A stretch of 5,936 bases of DNA from Bordetella parapertussis (GTDB taxonomy: Bacteria > Pseudomonadota > Gammaproteobacteria > Burkholderiales > CAIKXV01), in the NCBI GenBank assembly GCA_945877995.1, contig CAMDXD010000268.1:1-5936 (forward strand). Reading direction: 5' to 3'. Position 1 is the first letter of the stretch; every line of letters begins with the position of its first letter. Shown here one piece after another: positions 1-5,351 of the stretch. The translations under genes were made by a program, and so were the position numbers. A model generated the notes under the pieces. The model was not told where the DNA came from and did not search any database. It saw only the letters and a list, made by a program, of their open reading frames with translations.

Positions 1-1051
1 GTGGACGCGCCAGCGGATCCGGCCCGCCCAGGCCGGCGTAGGACACATGCATCTGCAACGTGTCGGCAAGCGCCCCCAACCGGGAGCGTGCGCGTTCGAT
101 CACGTCATCCGCCGCATGCTCGACTTCGCTTAGCAGCTTCCCGGGCCGCAACTGCTCTGTGCACCGGTGCCAGACCTCGGTGGCATAGCCGACCAGCTCA
201 TTCATCTCCTTCGTCGGACGCCCGAGCAGGATGCACTGCAGCCCCTGTGCCTGGTAACCCGCCCATTTGGGACTCGTCTCGCTGACGATGTAGTCCCCGG
301 GCGATAGCACGCGACCCGTGGGAAGCGCGTCCTGCGACAGCCATGGCCCGAACGGGCGCCCCGATTCGAGCAGGAGGAAGGTCGGGGGCTCGGCACCGGC
401 GGCATCCATTGCATGCACGATAGCGGCGTAATACTGGCGTTCGGTCATGCCAGGACGCCAGGTATCCAGGTGCGCTTCGAACGCGAGGTCGACAAGGTCG
501 GCGGAGCGCGCAAGGCATTCCAGTTCCGCCGCGCTCTTCACCGAACGCACCTCGAAGAAAAGGTCGGTAACGTCGATCACCTTAACGTCGGGCAACCGCT
601 TGCGGATGGCTTCGAGCTGGTTCCAGGGGAGGCCAATGTTCTCATCTGCGCGCACCGTCATACCCACCAGCCCGAGCGTGCCGTTGACCAGGCCGAGGGC
701 GGAAAGCCGCTCCTCGACGATTTCCGGCAGCGAGCCCGTTCTTGCACTGCGGATATCCTGGATCCAGCTCATCTCGCGTGCACTGCGCTTGAGCGCCATC
801 TGGGTGATGAGCGTGCCCTCGCCCGCCCCGGGGAACAGCGCATAACAGGTGCCGGACAGCGGGTCGGCGTAGTCGCACAGGTAACGGATATTGGCGTTCA
901 TCTCGTTCCAGCGCCCGGAGTTGCCATTGAGCAGCAGGCAATCGACTCCGCGCCGCGACATCTCGGCGCGGATCGATTGCCATCGACGGTCGCGTTCCGC
1001 AAGCGGCAGGCGGACGAATCCTGGCGGGGCAACGATCCTGTCCTTCATCAT
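1..1051 (-). CDS. M24-fold peptidase/creatinase-like protein, C-terminus cut by window edge
   Basis: Reading the minus strand from ATG at 1051 gives 350 uninterrupted codons to the window edge, so the C-terminal part is missing. An SD-like AGAGGAG lies upstream with 7 bases between AGGAG and the ATG; the second codon is also ATG, so 1048 is an alternative start. The protein has the two-domain plan of Xaa-Pro dipeptidase, aminopeptidase P and creatinase: an N-terminal creatinase-like domain (about residues 15-165) ending in the hinge 'FFEVRSVKSAAELECL', then the start of the pita-bread catalytic domain. The usual metal-binding stretch D-x-G-x4-GY-x2-D-x-TR appears as 'SETSPKWAGYQAQG' (257-270), where the two metal-ligand aspartates align with Glu258 and Gln269. 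It is therefore probably not a standard dinuclear-metal proline peptidase. A creatinase-type hydrolase or another M24 homologue on a small C-N compound is possible. Fold assignment is firm; substrate is unknown. It is divergent from the Bug gene at 1202. Confidence 0.85.
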   Translation of the reverse strand, partial: MMKDRIVAPPGFVRLPLAERDRRWQSIRAEMSRRGVDCLLLNGNSGRWNEMNANIRYLCDYADPLSGTCYALFPGAGEGTLITQMALKRSAREMSWIQDIRSARTGSLPEIVEERLSALGLVNGTLGLVGMTVRADENIGLPWNQLEAIRKRLPDVKVIDVTDLFFEVRSVKSAAELECLARSADLVDLAFEAHLDTWRPGMTERQYYAAIVHAMDAAGAEPPTFLLLESGRPFGPWLSQDALPTGRVLSPGDYIVSETSPKWAGYQAQGLQCILLGRPTKEMNELVGYATEVWHRCTEQLRPGKLLSEVEHAADDVIERARSRLGALADTLQMHVSYAGLGGPDPLARP

Positions 1052-1057
1052 GGCCAA

Positions 1058-1065
1058 TCTCCTCT
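1058..1065 (-). promoter_or_regulatory. Ribosome binding site of the M24-fold gene
   Basis: Minus-strand AGAGGAGA, complementary to the 16S anti-SD. AGGAG (1059-1063) is separated by 7 bases from the ATG at 1051. It decides the start of the M24-fold gene between the tandem ATG codons at 1051 and 1048 and the more upstream possibilities in other frames. Confidence 0.6.
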
Positions 1066-1089
1066 GGTGGGGCTGCAGGTGCCAGCATG

Positions 1090-1133
1090 CCCCCTCACGG
1101 CGCCTCCGATCAAGCGGCGCAGAGCGGAGGGGG
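1090..1133. repeat. Nested inverted repeat in the divergent promoter region
   Basis: CCCCCTC (1090-1096) and GAGGGGG (1127-1133) are a perfect 7-bp inverted repeat. Inside it GCGCC (1100-1104) and GGCGC (1116-1120) form a second 5-bp inverted repeat, so the two can stack as one interrupted hairpin. An alternative pairing, CCTCCG (1103-1108) with CGGAGG (1125-1130), uses some of the same bases and excludes the first. There is no T-run after either arm, so it is not a classical terminator. It could be an operator or a leader structure, or chance in GC-rich DNA. Confidence 0.4.
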
Positions 1134-1201
1134 TCACACAGCGTAGAATCCTGGAGCTCCCCCTTCGTAAGACCTGGACTCAGCCGCGAAAGGATCGCCG
1201 G

Positions 1202-2194
1202 ATGAACCAACGTCTCGCTGGCACTGCGCTCCTGCTCGCCCTTTTCCTCCCGCTCGTGCTGTGCGGCACGGCCGCCCGCGCGCAGCCGGCCGCGGGTCCG
1301 CCGCCCTGGCCGGTGAAGCCGGTACGCATCATCGTACCCTTCACGCCCGGTGGCACGACCGACCGCATCGCCCGGCTCTTCGCCGCGCGACTGTCGAAGG
1401 AACTGGGCCAGCAGTTCATCGTCGACAACCGCGCCGGCGCAAGCGGAATGATCGGCTCCGAGCTAGTGGTACGGGCGAACCCGGACGGCTACACGCTCGC
1501 CGTGATTCCCTCCAGCTTCGCGATCAACGCTGCCGTCTACAAACTGTCCTACGATCCTGTCGAGGGAATCGAACCGGTCGGCATGATCGTCACCGGCCCG
1601 CTGCTGCTCACCATCAACGCCTCGGTTCCCGCGAAGACGCTGCAGGAACTGATCGCGCTGGGTCGTGCGAACCCGGGGTCCCTGCGCTACGGTTCGACCG
1701 GCACCGCCACCAACATCCATCTGGCGGGCGCGCTGTTCGAGCAGATGGCCGGTGTCCCGATGCTGCACGTTCCCTACAAGGGACAGGCACCCGCGATCGT
1801 CGACCTGCTGGCCGGCCAGATCCAGCTGATGTTTTCCGGACCGTCGACGATGCTGCCGCACATACAGGCCGGCAAGCTTCGGGCGCTCGCGGTCACCACG
1901 GCAACCCGCTCGCCCGAACTGCCCGACCTGCCCGCGGTCGCCGAACTGCTGCCCGGATACGTATCCGATTTCTGGACTGCGATGTACGCGCCGAAGGGGA
2001 CGCCGAAGGCGATCGTGCAGCGGCTCAATGCCGAGATCGTTGCGTTCCTCGACCAGCCGGACATTCGCCGGCTGCAATCGGACGGCATCCATGCGGCCTG
2101 GTCGACGCCGGAAGGCCTGGCACGGATCATCGCGCGCGAACAGGCCACCTGGACGAAAGTGGTGCGGCAGGCAGGGATCCGCGTCGACCCCTGA
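1202..2194 (+). CDS. Bug/TctC-family periplasmic solute-binding protein (1)
   Basis: A 330-residue protein of the Bug (Bordetella uptake gene)/TctC family, the usual family length. It begins with a secretory signal (basic MNQR, hydrophobic residues 8-22) with a likely signal peptidase I site at ARA-Q, after residue 27. Cys21 is preceded by Leu at -1, so it does not make a good lipobox. Family motifs are clear: 'PVKPVRIIVPFTPGGTTD' (37-54), whose PGG loop contributes to the ligand pocket; 'IVDNRAGASG' (73-82); 'NPDGYTL' (93-99); 'YGSTGTATNIHLAG' (163-176), the second ligand loop; 'HVPYKGQAP' (189-197). The reading frame stays open far upstream, but the start at 1202 is chosen because it gives the signal peptide and has AAAGGA (1189-1194) 7 bases before it. 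Bug proteins bind small, mostly carboxylated ligands in the periplasm; this ligand is unknown. No TctA/TctB permease gene is nearby. It ends 11 bp from the convergent second Bug gene. Confidence 0.93.
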   Translation: MNQRLAGTALLLALFLPLVLCGTAARAQPAAGPPPWPVKPVRIIVPFTPGGTTDRIARLFAARLSKELGQQFIVDNRAGASGMIGSELVVRANPDGYTLAVIPSSFAINAAVYKLSYDPVEGIEPVGMIVTGPLLLTINASVPAKTLQELIALGRANPGSLRYGSTGTATNIHLAGALFEQMAGVPMLHVPYKGQAPAIVDLLAGQIQLMFSGPSTMLPHIQAGKLRALAVTTATRSPELPDLPAVAELLPGYVSDFWTAMYAPKGTPKAIVQRLNAEIVAFLDQPDIRRLQSDGIHAAWSTPEGLARIIAREQATWTKVVRQAGIRVDP

Positions 2195-2205
2195 GTATTC
2201 GCCGA

Positions 2206-3189
2206 TCAGTCGTTCATCCGCACGCCGGTCGCCTTCACCACCTCGGCCCACTCCTGTGCGTCGCGCTCCATCCAGCGCTGTATCTCGGCCGGGGTCATCC
2301 TCATCGCCTCGGCGCCATTCGCGGCGTACACCGACTTCGCGACGGCCGTGTCGGACACCCGGCCGAACTCGACATTGAGCCGATCGACGATCGCCTGCGG
2401 CGTTCCTCCGGGTGCAAGCACGCCGGACACGACCGCGCCTTCGACGCCCGGGAACGTTTCGCTCAGCGCCGGGATATCCGGCAGCAGCGCGGAACGTTTC
2501 GCCGCAGCGAGGCCGATCGCGACGAGCTTGCCGGCGCGGACGTGTTCGATGCTTGCCGGTACCGTAGCCATCACCATCGCGATCTCGCCGCCGAGCAACG
2601 CGATCACCGGCAGCGCGCCGCCCTTGTAGCTGACCGGCGTGACCTTGATGCCGGCGCGCAGCCGGAACTTCTCGGCCGTCATGTGGGTCACCGTGCCGAG
2701 GCCGGAATTGCCCATGGTGATGCCGGGGTTGCGCATCGCCACCGCCACCAGCTCGTTCACGTTCCGGGCCTTCACCGACGGATGCGCGACCAGCAGCAAC
2801 GGCGACGCATTCAGCACCGCGACCGGCGCGAAGTCGCGCAGCGGGTCGTAGCTCAGCTTCGGGTAGATCGAACGCGTGATGGTGTGCGTGGACAGGTCGG
2901 TGAACAGCAGCGTGTAGCCATCGGGAGGCGCCTTGACCACCAGTTCGGAGGCGATCACCGTTCCGGCGCCCGGACGATTCTCGACCGTCATCTGTTGCCC
3001 CAGCGTGCGCGTGAGCTCGGCCGCCGCGGTGCGCGAGAACACGTCGGTCGCCCCGCCCGGCGGGAAGGAGACGATCAGCCGGATCGGCTTCGACGGATAC
3101 GTCTGGGCAACCGCCGCAGTGCAGGATAGCGCCGCGATGACCGCGAGCGACGCCGCACGGGCCTTGCGTCCCACTTCTGTTCCGAGCAT
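2206..3189 (-). CDS. Bug/TctC-family periplasmic solute-binding protein (2)
   Basis: A 327-residue Bug/TctC protein. After the basic N-terminus (GRKARAA) comes a hydrophobic segment (13-27) and a likely signal peptidase I site AVA-Q after residue 28, so the product should be periplasmic. Motifs: 'YPSKPIRLIVSFPPGGATD' (31-49) with the PGG ligand loop, 'VENRPGAG' (69-76), 'PPDGYTL' (88-94), 'GNSGLGTVTHM' (160-170) and 'SYKGGALPVIALLGGE' (187-202). The second half differs noticeably from Bug protein 1 (SYKGGALP against PYKGQAPA), so the two are divergent paralogues rather than a recent duplication and may bind different ligands. The gene lies 12 bp downstream of the flavin oxidoreductase gene on the same strand, with AAGGAGG beginning on the last base of that gene's stop codon, which argues for one transcript and linked function. 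It is convergent with Bug gene 1. Confidence 0.93.
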   Translation of the reverse strand: MLGTEVGRKARAASLAVIAALSCTAAVAQTYPSKPIRLIVSFPPGGATDVFSRTAAAELTRTLGQQMTVENRPGAGTVIASELVVKAPPDGYTLLFTDLSTHTITRSIYPKLSYDPLRDFAPVAVLNASPLLLVAHPSVKARNVNELVAVAMRNPGITMGNSGLGTVTHMTAEKFRLRAGIKVTPVSYKGGALPVIALLGGEIAMVMATVPASIEHVRAGKLVAIGLAAAKRSALLPDIPALSETFPGVEGAVVSGVLAPGGTPQAIVDRLNVEFGRVSDTAVAKSVYAANGAEAMRMTPAEIQRWMERDAQEWAEVVKATGVRMND

Positions 3190-3195
3190 TGCTGG

Positions 3196-3202
3196 CCTCC
3201 TT
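3196..3202 (-). promoter_or_regulatory. Ribosome binding site of Bug gene 2
   Basis: AAGGAGG on the minus strand, 6 bases before the ATG at 3189. Its first base is the last base of the TGA stop of the upstream oxidoreductase gene, so a ribosome terminating there sits on the initiation site. This supports the chosen start and suggests translational coupling of the two genes. Confidence 0.75.
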
Positions 3203-4158
3203 CAGGCGCCGGCGGGAAAGGCTGGCAGTACGTCGCGGATGAATCGTTCCAGCTGATCAAGCTGGTCCGTGCCGGCGAAGCGGATGCAGACGTCGGTCAC
3301 TCCGCTCGCCTCGTAGCGTTTCAGCGCATCGATGACGGCGGAGGCCGGACCGAGGCCCATCAACCCACGGTAATTCACGCCACCGCCGTAGTACTTCTGC
3401 AGGAAGTCGCTGGTCAGCGCTTCCGCGCGGGCGACGTCCTCTTCGATGCGAACGGTCGTGTACACGCACATCGGGAAGCCGGGCCGTGGCCGCGCGTGCC
3501 GCTCGAACGCCTCGTCACAGGTGGCACGCAGGCGGCGGCAGTCGTCGTCGGTGCAGTAGGTGGTGATCACGCCGTCGCCGAGGCGTCCGACGCGCTCGAT
3601 CTGCGCCGGGATGAATTCGCCCCGGTTGCCCGCGGTGATCAGCACCGGCGGGCCCGCGTCTGTCCATGGCAGCGGCGCGATCGACTGCGCGCTCAGGCGG
3701 AAGCCGTTGCCTTCGTGCGTCACCGGCTCACCGCTCCACAGCTTGCGCCACACCTCCACGTGTTCCTCGAGGTCCTTCGCACGCCGCCGGTGTTCGCGCC
3801 CGCAGGCCTCCCACTCGCGCACGATCTCGGGCAGTCCCCAGCCGACGCCGAGCCCGAGCACCAGGCGACCCGCGCAGAGCTGGTCGAGGGTAGACAGCGC
3901 CTGCGCGAGCACGGTCGGCTGGCGCAGGGCAGGAAGCAGGATGGCCGTTCCAAGTCGCGCACGCTTCGTGATCGCAGCCAGGTAGGCCAACGTGACCAGC
4001 GGTTCGAGACGCGGCTTTGCGGTGACGCTGTCGCCGACCCATACATCCATGCCTGCCTCGTCGCACAGGCGGGCGACCGACCAGCATTCCTCGACAGGCG
4101 GACGCCGTGCCGACTGCAGCACGACGGCGCGATGCGGCAGCAACACGCCCAGCCTCAT
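3202..4158 (-). CDS. LLM-class (luciferase-like) flavin-dependent oxidoreductase
   Basis: A 318-residue cytoplasmic protein with the bacterial luciferase-like TIM-barrel signature. It opens with 'MRLGVLLPHR', and 'ARLGTAILLPALRQPTVLAQALSTLD' plus 'GRLVLGLGVGW' (67-107) is the family hallmark. 'RRAKDLEEHVEVWRKLWSGEPVTHEGNGF' (125-153) follows, and 'ITAGNRGEFIPAQIERVGRLGDGVIT' (174-199) is the flavin phosphate-binding end. Such enzymes use FMN or F420. FMN with a separate reductase is more likely in a betaproteobacterium, but no reductase gene is in the window. Members oxidise or cleave small organic compounds; this substrate is unknown. The ATG at 4158 is the only ATG, GTG or TTG in frame before an upstream stop. 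It overlaps the stop of an 11-codon ORF (ATGA) and also has GAAGG (4166-4170) 7 bases upstream. It heads a two-gene unit with Bug gene 2 and is divergent from the amidohydrolase. Confidence 0.92.
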   Translation of the reverse strand: MRLGVLLPHRAVVLQSARRPPVEECWSVARLCDEAGMDVWVGDSVTAKPRLEPLVTLAYLAAITKRARLGTAILLPALRQPTVLAQALSTLDQLCAGRLVLGLGVGWGLPEIVREWEACGREHRRRAKDLEEHVEVWRKLWSGEPVTHEGNGFRLSAQSIAPLPWTDAGPPVLITAGNRGEFIPAQIERVGRLGDGVITTYCTDDDCRRLRATCDEAFERHARPRPGFPMCVYTTVRIEEDVARAEALTSDFLQKYYGGGVNYRGLMGLGPASAVIDALKRYEASGVTDVCIRFAGTDQLDQLERFIRDVLPAFPAGA

Positions 4159-4190
4159 GCTAAAGCCTTCGCCATAGAGCGGTACGGCAT
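4155..4190 (-). CDS. Possible 11-residue leader ORF overlapping the oxidoreductase start
   Basis: On the minus strand ATG at 4190 opens an 11-codon ORF encoding MPYRSMAKALA. Its TGA stop shares the ATGA overlap with the start of the oxidoreductase gene. It is preceded by AGGAGGAG, the strongest ribosome binding site in the window, at a 5-base spacing. The oxidoreductase ATG itself has only a modest GAAGG. The arrangement fits a leader peptide whose translation delivers ribosomes to the oxidoreductase gene. The peptide has no run of one amino acid that would suggest attenuation. Translation is inferred only; the ORF is short enough to occur by chance. Confidence 0.4.
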   Translation of the reverse strand: MPYRSMAKALA

Positions 4191-4195
4191 CGTCA

Positions 4196-4203
4196 CTCCT
4201 CCT
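4196..4203 (-). promoter_or_regulatory. Strong ribosome binding site before the leader ORF
   Basis: Minus-strand AGGAGGAG, 5 bases from the ATG at 4190 and 37 bases from the oxidoreductase ATG at 4158. That distance is too long to serve the oxidoreductase directly, so it points to initiation at the short ORF. Confidence 0.55.
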
Positions 4204-4225
4204 GCACTCCTGCCGATCGATGATT

Positions 4226-4240
4226 CAGGACACTATCCTG
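4226..4240. repeat. Short palindrome, possible operator
   Basis: CAGGA-CACTA-TCCTG is a perfect inverted repeat with 5-bp arms and a 5-bp centre, lying midway in the gap between the divergent oxidoreductase and amidohydrolase genes. Size and place fit a dimeric repressor or activator site. No regulator gene is in the window, and a 5-bp arm can occur by chance. Confidence 0.3.
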
Positions 4241-4242
4241 CC

Positions 4243-4262
4243 GGCATGGCTCGTGCATTGCC
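4243..4262. repeat. Imperfect palindrome overlapping a candidate -35 box
   Basis: GGCATGGC and GCATTGCC flank TCGT and match as an inverted repeat at six of eight positions. The right arm overlaps the TTGCCA hexamer proposed as -35 of the amidohydrolase promoter, which is where a repressor would sit. It is 2 bp from the preceding palindrome. Evidence is symmetry and position only. Confidence 0.25.
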
Positions 4263-4286
4263 AATCTAATACTATTCCCGGATACC
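4258..4286 (+). promoter_or_regulatory. Candidate promoter of the amidohydrolase gene
   Basis: TTGCCA (4258-4263) matches the sigma70 -35 consensus at five of six bases. At a 17-base spacing GATACC (4281-4286) matches the -10 box at only three of six, so the promoter would be weak or activator-dependent. Transcription from here would give a leader of roughly 25 bases before the ATG at 4317. The surrounding stretch (4263-4285) is the most AT-rich of the gap. Confidence 0.25.
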
Positions 4287-4316
4287 TACAAGCGGACCGC
4301 ACCGAGGACGACGCCG

Positions 4317-5312
4317 ATGCCGATCGACATGCACGCGCACTATGTGCCGCCCACCCTCATCGACGTGTTGCGTGCGCGCGGCGCCGATTTCGGCATCGAC
4401 GTGATCGACCGCGCGGGCAGTTGCCCCTGCCTGTCGTTTGCCCACGTGAAACCGAGGCCGTTCTTCCCGCGCCTGCTCGAGGAAGAAGGCGCACGAATCG
4501 CGTCCATGGACGGTAACGGTATCACCCGCCAGGTGTTGTCGATGTGGGCCGACGTTTTCGGCTACGGGCTGCCCTCTGCCCAGGCCACGGCCTGGCATCG
4601 CTTGATGAACGAGTCGCTCTCCAGCACCTGCGCGCGCCACCCGGACCGCTTCTCGTGGTTCGCCTCCGGTCCGCTACCCGATGCGGCGGGCGCCGCGCGC
4701 GAGCTGGAGCGCAGCGTGCGCGAGCTGGGCGCATCGGGCGGCATGGTCGCAGCCAATGTCGAAGGCGTGAACCTGGGCAACCTGCCGCTCGACGAGTATT
4801 GGGCCGCAGCGGAACAGCTGGGCGTGCCGGTGTTCATCCATCCGGCGCAACCGGAAGCGCAGCCCCGAAGCGCGCTGTTCGGGCTGAACCCGATCGTGCA
4901 GTACACGTTCGACACGACGCTCACGCTCGGCTCGCTGATCTTCTCTGGCGTGCTCGACCGATTTCCCAGCCTGCAGTTGATCGTGTCCCACGGCGGTGGT
5001 GCACTGCCCTACCTGATCGGCCGCTTCGATGTGATGAACCTGCGGATGGAGCGTTCGCACCAGCACAACGTCGCCGCACAGTCGCCGTCGAACTACCTGC
5101 GCCGGTTTCACTACGACACAATCCTGCATGACCCGGATGCGCTGCGCTACCTCGCGGCCAAGGTCGGCACGGATCGCCTTGTGCTGGGCAGCGACGATCC
5201 GTTCCCGCCAATGGACACGGATCCGCTCGCGAGCCTCGCGGCCGCCGGCTTCGACGCCGCGCAGGTCCTGGCCATCACTGAACATACCCCGCGCAGGCTG
5301 CTGCGGCACTGA
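4317..5312 (+). CDS. Amidohydrolase 2 family protein, ACMSD-like metal-dependent hydrolase/decarboxylase
   Basis: A 331-residue cytoplasmic TIM-barrel protein of the amidohydrolase 2 family that includes 2-amino-3-carboxymuconate-6-semialdehyde decarboxylase (ACMSD) and gamma-resorcylate decarboxylase. The expected metal site is complete: HxH in 'IDMHAHYVPP' (His6, His8), His175 in 'VFIHP', and Asp293 in 'GSDDPFP'. His225 in 'VSHGGGALPYLIGR' matches the catalytic histidine of ACMSD. It should therefore be an active metal enzyme cleaving a C-C (decarboxylation) or C-N/C-O bond; ACMSD itself is only one option, because the family has many substrates. Length is typical. The start has GAGGA (4304-4308) 8 bases upstream and puts the HxH strand immediately at the N-terminus, as in the family. 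It is transcribed away from the oxidoreductase operon and converges on Bug gene 3, so shared control with the oxidoreductase through the divergent region is plausible. Confidence 0.92.
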   Translation: MPIDMHAHYVPPTLIDVLRARGADFGIDVIDRAGSCPCLSFAHVKPRPFFPRLLEEEGARIASMDGNGITRQVLSMWADVFGYGLPSAQATAWHRLMNESLSSTCARHPDRFSWFASGPLPDAAGAARELERSVRELGASGGMVAANVEGVNLGNLPLDEYWAAAEQLGVPVFIHPAQPEAQPRSALFGLNPIVQYTFDTTLTLGSLIFSGVLDRFPSLQLIVSHGGGALPYLIGRFDVMNLRMERSHQHNVAAQSPSNYLRRFHYDTILHDPDALRYLAAKVGTDRLVLGSDDPFPPMDTDPLASLAAAGFDAAQVLAITEHTPRRLLRH

Positions 5313-5351
5313 AGAAAGGGCCGCGTCCGGTGCACTTCCAGCGGCTGGCGT

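Larger units (their letters stand above)
1052..1201. promoter_or_regulatory. Divergent intergenic region with presumed promoters
   Basis: This 150-bp gap separates the divergent M24-fold and Bug genes and must hold both promoters. On the plus strand TAGAAT (1144-1149) matches a sigma70 -10 box at five of six bases, but nothing resembling TTGACA lies 16-18 bases upstream. On the minus strand TTGATC (1112-1107) resembles a -35 box, but the hexamer 17 bases downstream (GCATGC) is poor. The exact promoters are therefore unresolved. The region also carries a nested inverted repeat, listed separately. Confidence 0.4.

Noticed and set aside
413..1201. Long plus-strand open frame continuous with Bug gene 1, which would extend it by 263 residues.
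   Set aside because: It lies antisense to the M24-fold gene, lacks family sequence, and would bury the signal peptide. A good ribosome site and secretory N-terminus mark 1202 as the start.
1261..1264. Cys21 of Bug protein 1 as a lipoprotein attachment site.
   Set aside because: Leu at -1 does not fit a lipobox, while ARA-Q a few residues later is a good signal peptidase I site.
1463..2251. A 262-codon minus-strand open frame opposite Bug gene 1.
   Set aside because: Arg/Gly-rich composition and no recognisable motif; Bug gene 1 on the other strand has a full set of family motifs.
1261..3129. A 622-codon plus-strand open frame across both Bug genes.
   Set aside because: It is out of frame with Bug gene 1 and antisense to Bug gene 2, with low-complexity Arg/His/Ala/Asp-rich composition typical of shadow frames in GC-rich DNA.
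3496..4269. A 257-codon plus-strand open frame opposite the oxidoreductase gene.
   Set aside because: It is the antisense of a well-supported gene; its Arg/Ala/Leu-rich sequence shows no domain.
4674..5309. A 211-codon minus-strand open frame opposite the amidohydrolase gene.
   Set aside because: It mirrors a gene with a complete metal site; the composition is that of a shadow frame.
5320..5345. GCCGC and GCGGC as a possible terminator between the amidohydrolase and Bug gene 3.
   Set aside because: Only a 5-bp stem with a 16-base loop and no T-run on either strand.
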